Assembly (NCBI GenBank): GCA_016872725.1
Contig: VGZC01000022.1
Coordinates: 16,749-80,748, forward strand
Direction: 5' to 3'
Source: Planctomycetota bacterium
Lineage (GTDB): Bacteria; Planctomycetota; Planctomycetia; Pirellulales; Pirellulaceae
Length of the DNA stretch: 64,000 nucleotides
Below the pieces are notes generated by a model. It was not told where the DNA came from and searched no databases. It saw only the letters and a list, made by a program, of their open reading frames with translations. Position 1 is the first letter of the stretch. Each line of letters starts with the position of its first letter. The translations under genes were made by a program, and so were the position numbers. Positions 49,686-56,320 of the stretch are shown here, piece by piece.

Positions 49686-50258
49686 ATGCTCCGCGCCGCC
49701 CGAGCTCGATACGCCGCCCTGGCCAGCGTGGCGTTTTTCCTTCCGTTCCAGGCCGGTTGCCAAATCGTCGTGCCGTCGGTCCGAAACGACGGGCCGGTGC
49801 CCGCCGCGTGCGGCGCCCCCGCCGACTCATGGGAAACGGAAGCGCCGGAACAGGGCCATCCGCTGCCCGTCATGCCCCACGCCAAGTTCCATCCGGTGCC
49901 GACGCGACCCGTATTCGAATCGGCGTTCGAGTCCTGTCGGACCTCCGTGTCGGAAGGGAGCGGGGCACCCACCGAGCCGCCGACTCCACAAAGGACGCGA
50001 CCGTCGGCGAAGGAGGGCGCGGAGCCCGAGGCCATCCACGTTCCGCCGTCGCCCAAGCCGCTCGACCAACCCGACTCGCCCCTTCGAGAGACGGGTGTTT
50101 CCGCGGAACACGCGCCGCCTCGCTCCTACCCGGTGTTGATCCCGCCGCGATCGGACACCCCGTCCGATCCGGCCTCGCCCGCCGGGGGGCTGTTGCGATC
50201 CTCGCACTCCGAGCCGGTCCGGCGCGCGGCGTCGATCCGCTGGGTCGATCCCGGTTGA
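49686..50258 (+). CDS. Pro-rich lipoprotein of unknown function
   Basis: A 190-residue protein with a signal sequence and lipobox (PFQAGC, cysteine near 25). The mature protein is Pro/Ser/Glu-rich and probably extended. The segment HAKFHPVPTRPVF (about 65-77) resembles a motif I recall from small planctomycete proteins, but I cannot name the family. Its last 133 bases overlap, in antisense, the end of the Gfo/Idh-like gene on the minus strand. Both ends look codon-plausible, so the true 3' end of one of them is uncertain. Confidence 0.6.
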   Translation: MLRAARARYAALASVAFFLPFQAGCQIVVPSVRNDGPVPAACGAPADSWETEAPEQGHPLPVMPHAKFHPVPTRPVFESAFESCRTSVSEGSGAPTEPPTPQRTRPSAKEGAEPEAIHVPPSPKPLDQPDSPLRETGVSAEHAPPRSYPVLIPPRSDTPSDPASPAGGLLRSSHSEPVRRAASIRWVDPG

Positions 50259-51556
50259 ATGGCGACGATCCGCAACAACTGCAGTCCGAGAAAAAGGCCC
50301 AGCGGATAGACGGGCCATAGGCGAAGCCAAAGGGGAACCCTCGACGATTCGGCCTCGCCGGGTTCGACCGTTCCGTCGAACCCGCGGCTGAGGGTCTCGG
50401 CCCGTTGCCGTTCCCGCCACCGCGCGAACTCCGACGGATAACGCAACCCCTCGACGATCGCTCCCACGACCAACATGACAAGGGCCACGGTCAGCAAGAG
50501 GCAACTGCCCATCGCCATGACGCCCTTGAACGTCCCCTCCTCCGAATGCCGCTCGTTCAGAATGTCGACCGTTCGCGCCCGACGAACCGACCGCTCGATC
50601 GCCTCGGCCACTTCGGTCGCGCGGGCGCCGTCCAACCACGTCGCGTTGGGACGGAGGAGAATCCGCGCGATCGGGCCGGTTTCGGAAACGGAATCTCTTG
50701 CGACACGGCCCGAGACCAATGACTCGCCCTCGACGGACAGGAAATCGGCGGCGTCAACCGCGACCTGAGGGGGCTCCGTCGCGCCCAGCGCGCGTTCGTG
50801 CACGGTCCACGGCCGATCGATGGCCCGCTGAGCGACCACGAGCGAGCCGGCCGGTCCCGCCGCTTCGATCCGAACGCGGTTCTCCGATGTCTCGGACGCC
50901 ATCGACCAGCGCACCAGGACGCCGGCATGCGATTCGATCTGAGCACTGAGTTGGAACGAGCCTCCCGTCAAGGCGCCGCCCAAGGCATTGACGCGCGACG
51001 CGTCGCCGAGCAGCCATCGGACCAGCAGCATGTCCCGAGCCAGTTGCCGCCGCACGCCGGAAGGCGTCCGTTCGTCGATCCGCCGCTCGATCACCACATG
51101 CCGCGCCTCGTTCGGATCGCGCGACGCACTCGGCGCGAGCCATGCGCGCAGGCGGCCGATCGCCCGTTCGTTCAGGTCATCGTGCACGATCCCGAGCGAG
51201 GCGTCCCCGTCGCCTCGAATCATGTCGATCTCGAATGCGACCATCGACTCGCACGCGGGCTGGACGGCAAGGAGGGGAAGGCGGGTCGCGGCGAGCTTGC
51301 GCCATTGGTCGGCCCGTCGCTCGACCGCCGGGCGTTCATCGGGCTCCGCCGCGAAAACCACGCATTCGACAAGCGATTCGTGCAGCAGGGCTTCCCAATC
51401 GTCGCGCTGCGGGATCGGCCCGACCCGGTCCCGCAACGGCTCCGCGAAGGCGGGCGGCACGTCGTAGGCGACCCGGCACCGGCCGCATCCCGTGCGGGTC
51501 GTCGCGTCGACCCATCGGAGCGTCGCATCGTCAACGCCGATCAGCGCGTAGTTCAT
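50126..51556 (-). CDS. Gfo/Idh/MocA-like protein with C-terminal membrane segments
   Basis: A 476-residue protein. The N-terminal part (about 1-130) looks like a decayed Rossmann domain (MNYALIGVDDATLRWV, ECVVFAAEPDE), without a clear GxGxxG motif. The middle has RRQLARDMLLVRWLLGDASRVNALGG, as in the C-terminal domain of Gfo/Idh/MocA oxidoreductases. Two membrane segments follow, near 345-370 (LLLTVALVMLVVGAIV) and 415-435 (LWLRLWPVYPLGLFLGLQLL). Loss of the nucleotide motif and the added membrane part argue against a standard dehydrogenase. It follows the SDR by 15 bases, so they are co-transcribed. Its end overlaps the lipoprotein gene. Confidence 0.6.
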   Translation of the reverse strand: MNYALIGVDDATLRWVDATTRTGCGRCRVAYDVPPAFAEPLRDRVGPIPQRDDWEALLHESLVECVVFAAEPDERPAVERRADQWRKLAATRLPLLAVQPACESMVAFEIDMIRGDGDASLGIVHDDLNERAIGRLRAWLAPSASRDPNEARHVVIERRIDERTPSGVRRQLARDMLLVRWLLGDASRVNALGGALTGGSFQLSAQIESHAGVLVRWSMASETSENRVRIEAAGPAGSLVVAQRAIDRPWTVHERALGATEPPQVAVDAADFLSVEGESLVSGRVARDSVSETGPIARILLRPNATWLDGARATEVAEAIERSVRRARTVDILNERHSEEGTFKGVMAMGSCLLLTVALVMLVVGAIVEGLRYPSEFARWRERQRAETLSRGFDGTVEPGEAESSRVPLWLRLWPVYPLGLFLGLQLLRIVAIQPGSTQRIDAARRTGSECEDRNSPPAGEAGSDGVSDRGGINTG

Positions 51557-51571
51557 CCGATCGACTGTAGA

Positions 51572-52351
51572 TCAGAGTCGGCGGATATGGAACCCGCCGT
51601 CCACGTGGAAGCACTGCCCGGTGCAGAAGTCGAAATCGTCGCCGACGAGGACCGCGACGACTTTCGCCACGTCCTCGGGCGTTCCCCATCGACGGATCGG
51701 CGTGAGTCCCTCGGCGATCCGCCGATCGTAGGCCTCGCGGACCGGCGCCGTCATGTCGCTCGCGATGACTCCCGGGCAGACTTCGTGGACGCGAATCGGG
51801 AACTCGGCGAGCCGATCGGCGAAGAGGCGCGTCATCATGCCCATCGCGGCCTTCGCCATGCAGTAGTCCGCGCGGTTCGTCGACGCGGCATAGGACGAGA
51901 TCGACGAGATGTTCACGATGGTGCCGCGCGTCGACGTGCCCCGTCGGATCGAGTCGATCATCGCGACGGCGGCGGCCTGGGATAGAAAAAACGGGCCTTT
52001 CAGATTGGTGCCGAAGACCTGTTCCCAGCTTTCGTCGGTCGCTTCCAACACGTCGCGTCGCCCGACCGACGTGATCCCGGCGTTGTTGACGAGCACGTCG
52101 ATGCGGCCGAACGACGCGAGCGACGCGCCGACGAGCGTATCGCGGTCTCGCCGATCGGAAACGTCGGCTCGCACGGCGACCGCCGATCCGCCGCGCGCGG
52201 CGATCGACGCGACGACTTCGTTCGCCTCGTCCGAGCGGCTTCGATAATTCACGACGACGTCGTGCCCGGCGTCGGCGAGCCGTTCGGCGATGCCGCGACC
52301 GATTCCGCGGGAAGACCCGGTGACGATGGCGACCGGACGGCGCGACGCCAT
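51572..52351 (-). CDS. Short-chain dehydrogenase/reductase, FabG-like
   Basis: A 259-residue classical SDR. The NAD(P)-binding TGSSRGIGRGIA is near residue 12, NNAG near 90, the catalytic Ser in VNISSISSYA near 150, and the YxxxK pair in YCMAKAA near 162. The closing HVDGGFHIRRL is typical of 3-oxoacyl-ACP reductases and related dehydrogenases. Substrate unknown. The ATG at 52351 was chosen because GGAGG lies 10 bases upstream. It is followed by the Gfo-like gene after 15 bases. A structured RNA region ending in an intrinsic terminator stands directly upstream. Confidence 0.88.
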   Translation of the reverse strand: MASRRPVAIVTGSSRGIGRGIAERLADAGHDVVVNYRSRSDEANEVVASIAARGGSAVAVRADVSDRRDRDTLVGASLASFGRIDVLVNNAGITSVGRRDVLEATDESWEQVFGTNLKGPFFLSQAAAVAMIDSIRRGTSTRGTIVNISSISSYAASTNRADYCMAKAAMGMMTRLFADRLAEFPIRVHEVCPGVIASDMTAPVREAYDRRIAEGLTPIRRWGTPEDVAKVVAVLVGDDFDFCTGQCFHVDGGFHIRRL

Positions 52352-52658
52352 GCGAGAAGACCTCCGTTCCATCGAAAAAACCGGCTGGGCCGCGATGGCC
52401 CAGCCGGTTCGTATTCCCTGGCGTCGGAGCGGTCCGAAGACCGCTCCGACGCGCAGTCAAAAGCCCCGCCGTGAAGCGCTTGCCGAAGCGGTTGACCCAG
52501 TAACCGCCGACTCGGCAAGCCAATCGCTTCAACCCAGGAGGGAGGGCAGCGCCGGATTCCCGCAAACCCGGCGCTGACGACGGAACTTCCTTGTGGTCTG
52601 TCTTGATGCGGGGCGTGTAAATACCGGGATTGGTCCACGCGCACAAGGCCAAATCGAC
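52352..52658 (-). ncRNA. Candidate structured RNA: five-hairpin leader between the MurE-like gene and the SDR
   Basis: Read on the minus strand this 307-base region folds into consecutive hairpins. The stems are CCTTGTG/CACAAGG (52648-52642 with 52595-52589), with GCGTG/CACGC nested inside; CAGCGCCGG/CCGGCGCTG (52576-52568 with 52556-52548); and a 19-bp bulged hairpin GAAGCG, CTTGCCGA, CGGTT with their complements (52530-52473). Next is a perfect 14-bp stem closed by a C(UUCG)G tetraloop (52452-52421), and last a terminator (52409-52375). No protein in it resembles a family. It could be a riboswitch-like leader of the SDR or a 3'UTR RNA of the upstream gene. The fold was done by eye. Confidence 0.6.
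52375..52409 (-). terminator. Intrinsic terminator just upstream of the SDR
   Basis: On the minus strand a perfect 13-bp stem, AACCGGCTGGGCC paired with GGCCCAGCCGGTT across a 5-base loop, is followed by six T residues (52380-52375, the first two shared with the stem). It sits 23 bases before the SDR ATG, so it either ends the upstream transcript or acts as an attenuator. Confidence 0.85.
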
Positions 52659-54206
52659 TCAAAAACCCGGGAACATCTTGAGGATGATCGGTTCGTCGTC
52701 GGAGTCGGCCTTCGAACGATCCCCGGGGCCCTCGTCGGGCGGCGCGCCGCCGAGCAGCCAACGGCGAGCTTCCTCGGCATCATCGAACGGCATCGTCCGT
52801 CCGCGCGCCGTTTGTCCCTGGCGTTCTCCCTTTCCGGCGATCAGCACGGTATCGCCCGGGCGCGCCATGTCGAGCGCGTGACGGATCGCTCGGCGCCGAT
52901 CCGGTATGAAATGCGCCCGCGCTGGCCGCTGATACCCGTCCAGGACGTCGTCGTGGATGCGTACAACGGGCACATCCTCCGGGTCGTTGCTCGTGATGAT
53001 CCCGTAGTCCGCGTGCCGTTCCACGGTTCTTCCCAACAGCGATCGTTCGGCGCGCGGCGTCCGGGCCGTCGGACCGTACACGCAGATGACGCGACCACGG
53101 GTCACGGGCCGCAAGACGCCGATCGCGCGCTCCAATCTCCCCACCGTCGCCCCGCCGTCGATGAAGACGGAGAACGGCTGGCCGCACTCGACGCGTTCCA
53201 GCCGCCCGGGCACCGATCGCACCGATTCGAGTCCGCGGACAACCGTGGTCGCTTCGATGCCGAGCGCGAGGCCGGCCGCCGCGGCGGCGAGGCAGTTCAT
53301 GACGTGATGATCGCCGAGACAGGTCGTCCGTATGGGAAGGGTCTCCGCGCCGGCCGACAACAAGAACGTCTGCTCGCTCACGTGGCGTTCGATGACGGTT
53401 GCGAAAAGATGGCTATCCGACTCCATGCCGATCCTCAACGCGGGCCCCGGCAGTTCGTCGCACATGCGATCCGAAAGGGGATCGTCGCCGTTGAGCACAA
53501 CCAATCCGTCGGGCTTGAGCTGGCCGAGCCAGCGGTGGAGCGCGCCGCGAAACCGCCGTTCGTCGCATCGCCAGGAACTGTCTCCGCGCCCGACGTTCGT
53601 CACGATGGCCGCGTCGAGCGCGATGCCCGACGTGCGGCGTTCGGCGAGCGACCGGCCGTCGACTTCCAGGACGGCCGCCTGACAACCGGCCGCCTCCATG
53701 TCGGCGAGCCGTCGCGCGAATTCCGGAGCGCTCCAATCATGGCACGCGCCGCCCCACGGCTCGACTCCATCGCTCGAACCCAACGACGTGGCCCAGCCGC
53801 TACGTCCTCCCGCGGCGCGGAAAATGGCGGCCAGCAACAGCGCGGTGGTCGTCTTGCCGCTCGTTCCCGCCACGCCCACCGTGCAGAGCCGATGGGAGGG
53901 ACGCGAGACGACGTGCTGGCAGAGTTTGCCGAGCGCGTCGCGCGTGTCCTCGACCAGATAGAGCGGTACGTTCACCGGAAGCAAGCGTTCCGCGACGATG
54001 GCCGAAGCGCCCCGATCCACGGCCAGCGCCGCATCGAAGTGCCCGTCCCCGTGGCCGTCGACGATCGGAACAAAAATGTCGCCCGGACGAACGCGGCGGG
54101 CATCCCATGTACAACTGGCGAGCCGTACGTCGGGCCCATTGCAAAGACGCGCTTCGGGCAAAACGGCGGATACGCGCAGATCCGCCGCGCATCGCATGCG
54201 CACCAT
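52659..54206 (-). CDS. MurE-like Mur ligase with degenerate catalytic motifs
   Basis: A 515-residue protein with the three-domain Mur ligase layout and an intact P-loop, GTSGKTTT near residue 118. Other catalytic segments are altered. The usual RDHLDxH reads GRGDSSWRC. The AK pair holding the carbamylated lysine reads AL (FRGALHRWL). DYAHTP reads DGGATVG. The DNPR motif for diaminopimelate recognition reads NDPE. It is therefore related to UDP-MurNAc-tripeptide synthases but probably does not do the same reaction. ATG 54206 follows GAGG. Starts at 54221 or 54197 are possible. A structured region follows the stop. Confidence 0.74.
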   Translation of the reverse strand: MVRMRCAADLRVSAVLPEARLCNGPDVRLASCTWDARRVRPGDIFVPIVDGHGDGHFDAALAVDRGASAIVAERLLPVNVPLYLVEDTRDALGKLCQHVVSRPSHRLCTVGVAGTSGKTTTALLLAAIFRAAGGRSGWATSLGSSDGVEPWGGACHDWSAPEFARRLADMEAAGCQAAVLEVDGRSLAERRTSGIALDAAIVTNVGRGDSSWRCDERRFRGALHRWLGQLKPDGLVVLNGDDPLSDRMCDELPGPALRIGMESDSHLFATVIERHVSEQTFLLSAGAETLPIRTTCLGDHHVMNCLAAAAAGLALGIEATTVVRGLESVRSVPGRLERVECGQPFSVFIDGGATVGRLERAIGVLRPVTRGRVICVYGPTARTPRAERSLLGRTVERHADYGIITSNDPEDVPVVRIHDDVLDGYQRPARAHFIPDRRRAIRHALDMARPGDTVLIAGKGERQGQTARGRTMPFDDAEEARRWLLGGAPPDEGPGDRSKADSDDEPIILKMFPGF

Positions 54207-54352
54207 TCCCTCGGCCTCCATGCCTCGGACGTTGCTCCATCGACCCGGTACGGCTCCCTGCCGACTTGCGCGCGACGCGGTACGTCCCTTCACCGCCCGC
54301 GCGTTTCCCGCGAATCGAACATGCGACCCGCGGACACGCCGATTGGCAAGCG

Positions 54353-54380
54353 ATTCTCAGGTTTTGGACGTCCCTGTCAA
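54353..54380 (-). promoter_or_regulatory. Probable promoter of the MurE-like gene
   Basis: On the minus strand a perfect TTGACA (54380-54375) is followed after 16 bases by GAGAAT (54358-54353). The expected start is near 54346 with a leader of about 140 nt. It lies in the divergent spacer shared with the EIIA-like gene. Confidence 0.5.
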
Positions 54381-54501
54381 GTCGGATCTCGAAAGGCCCC
54401 TCCAACCTGGACACGAGCCGTGAAGATGCCCAGAATGGGCAAACCGCCGGGAGCGGCGCGCCGTTCGAGGGTTTGCGTGGTTCTTGGGGAGGCGACCGAT
54501 C

Positions 54502-55209
54502 GTGGCGAACGAGGATTTTGATATCGACCGCCTCGCGCGTTACCTTCACATCTCCGCGTCCCAGGTCCACCGGATGGCGGAACGAGGCCACCTACCCGCG
54601 CGGCGCATCGCCGGGCAATGGCGTTTCGCGCCGGGCGAAATCCACCATTGGCTCGAGGAACGGATCGGCATCGGCGACGAAGGAGAGCTCGCCGACATGG
54701 AGGGCGCGCTCGACCGCCACCACGGCGTCGAGGACGCGGTCGATCTGGTCGCCATGATGCCCGTCGAGGCGATCGACGCGAGCCTGCCGGCGAAGACGCG
54801 TGGAGCGGTCATTCTTGCGATGGCCGACCTCGCGGCGAACGCGGGCCTGCTGTGGGACCCCGCCAAGATGGCGAACGCCGTCCGCGCCCGCGAAAACCTC
54901 CACCCCACCGCGCTGGAAAGCGGCGTGGCGTTGCTGCATCCGCGGCGACCTCTGTCGGGAGTCGTTTCCGAACCCTTCTTGGCGCTCGGACGCACTCCGT
55001 CGGCCCTTCCGTTCGGCGGCCCTCGAGGAACGCTCACCGATCTTTTCTTCCTGCTCGGATCGCGGACGGACGCGGGACACTTGAGGTTGCTCGCCCGCTT
55101 GAGCCGTTTCCTGTCGACGCCCGGAACGATCGGCGCCCTCCGCGAAGCGCCCGACGCCGTATCCATGCGGGAAGTTCTCGCGACATGGGAAGACGCATTC
55201 AAGAACTAG
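54502..55209 (+). CDS. PTS EIIA-like protein with N-terminal excisionase-type HTH
   Basis: A 235-residue two-domain protein. Residues about 1-55 are a MerR/excisionase-like winged helix (FDIDRLARYLHISASQVHRM then ARRIAGQWRFAPGEIHHWL). Residues about 75-235 are a PTS fructose/nitrogen-type EIIA domain. The phosphoryl-accepting His is probably the one in GVALLHPR near 150. EIIA(Ntr)-like proteins fused to a DNA-binding-like domain are probably regulators linking phosphotransfer to other processes and not sugar transporters. GTG 54502 follows GGGGAGG, and the TTG at 54484 was rejected. No EI, HPr or EIIBC is nearby. Confidence 0.78.
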   Translation: MANEDFDIDRLARYLHISASQVHRMAERGHLPARRIAGQWRFAPGEIHHWLEERIGIGDEGELADMEGALDRHHGVEDAVDLVAMMPVEAIDASLPAKTRGAVILAMADLAANAGLLWDPAKMANAVRARENLHPTALESGVALLHPRRPLSGVVSEPFLALGRTPSALPFGGPRGTLTDLFFLLGSRTDAGHLRLLARLSRFLSTPGTIGALREAPDAVSMREVLATWEDAFKN

Positions 55210-55258
55210 GCTCCGAATCTCCGATGGATATCCGATCGCGTCAGGGATCGGAGACCGC

Positions 55259-56179
55259 GTGATCGCGCGAATCGATATGAGCCCCGCAACAACCAGCGCC
55301 TCGGTTCGCGTCGCAACGAATCGGCGCAGCCCGCACGCCGTGGTGGTGGGCGATCACCGGGCGTCGGAATTCGCCGCCGCGCTGCGGTGGCTCGAAGACC
55401 GAGTCGTCGTGACGCGTCTTGATTCGCTCGATGCGTCGAATGCCTACCAGGCGGCGCTCGAGGGGCGGCCCGTCGATCTCCTCGTGCTCGCCCAGTCCCG
55501 ACCAGGGCAAGTCGACGCCGACGCACTGGCCCGTTTGCATCGGGCGTTTCCTCTCGCGCGCGTCGTCGGCCTGCTGGGAAGTTGGTGCGAGGGGGAAACG
55601 CGAAGCGGGACACCGTGGCCCGGCGTCCCGCGTCTGGCCTGGCATCAATTCGTCACGCGGTTGGAGCGCGAATGGCTTGCGCCGTCGGGCCCGTTGGCCA
55701 CGTGGTCGCTGCCTCGGACCGCGACCAACGCCGACCGGCTGGCCGCGTCGCGCGCGACGCATCGCCCCATCGGCTCGCGCGGCCTCGCCGTGGTGCGCGC
55801 GTCCCAGTTCGCGGTCTACGAAGGGCTCGATGCGTCGCTCCGGTCCGACGGCTGGTCGACCGTCTGGTGGGCGCCGCATTCTCCATTGCAGCGCGTGCGA
55901 GCCGACGCCCTCGTGTGGGATCTCGCGACGATCGGAAACGGCGAACTCGACGCATTCCGAATGGCTCGGCGCATGTTGGACGACGCGCCCGCGATCGTCA
56001 TCGCCGGATTCCCAAGGCTCGACGACCACCAAGCATTCTCCGAGGCGGGCGCGGCGTCCGTCATCGCCAAACCGTACGAACTCGACGACTTGCTTGCCTC
56101 GCTCGCCCGACTCACGCCGCGTTCGGACGCCGTCCGCGAATCGGCCGCCTCGCCGCGCCTCTCGCGCCGCACCGCGTGA
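55259..56179 (+). CDS. Receiver-like regulatory protein, probable pseudo-response regulator
   Basis: A 306-residue soluble protein with two alpha/beta segments. The first (about 25-115) begins HAVVVGDHRASEFAAALRWL and the second (about 180-290) ends AGAASVIAKPYELDDLLASL, which matches the end of a receiver domain including the conserved Lys-Pro. I do not see the acidic pocket and phospho-acceptor Asp in the usual places, so this is probably a pseudo-receiver. No output domain is recognised. GTG 55259 was chosen because it begins the predicted fold. It lies 49 bases after the EIIA-like gene on the same strand, so both may belong to one regulatory system. Confidence 0.6.
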   Translation: MIARIDMSPATTSASVRVATNRRSPHAVVVGDHRASEFAAALRWLEDRVVVTRLDSLDASNAYQAALEGRPVDLLVLAQSRPGQVDADALARLHRAFPLARVVGLLGSWCEGETRSGTPWPGVPRLAWHQFVTRLEREWLAPSGPLATWSLPRTATNADRLAASRATHRPIGSRGLAVVRASQFAVYEGLDASLRSDGWSTVWWAPHSPLQRVRADALVWDLATIGNGELDAFRMARRMLDDAPAIVIAGFPRLDDHQAFSEAGAASVIAKPYELDDLLASLARLTPRSDAVRESAASPRLSRRTA

Positions 56180-56242
56180 GACGCTTCGCAGGCACCCGAC
56201 CGCGAACCCGAACGGGCGACTTTCGCGGCCGTTCTGCACGAC

Positions 56243-56248
56243 TACAAT
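56243..56248 (+). promoter_or_regulatory. -10 element of the DUF1080-hydrolase gene
   Basis: TACAAT at 56243-56248, the same hexamer as in the dnaG and greA promoters, lies 72 bases before the ATG. A weak TTTCGC 16 bases upstream could be the -35. Confidence 0.4.
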
Positions 56249-56320
56249 ACGGCCATGGCGTCGGCCCGCCCGGACCGGCCGTCTTGATTCCCGGGTGATT
56301 CGCGAAGGGAGTTTACCACG

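Noticed and set aside
51531..52652. Long minus-strand ORF running through the hairpin region and into the SDR
   Set aside because: It overlaps the SDR in another frame, crosses the terminator, and its sequence resembles no family. The hairpins explain the region better.
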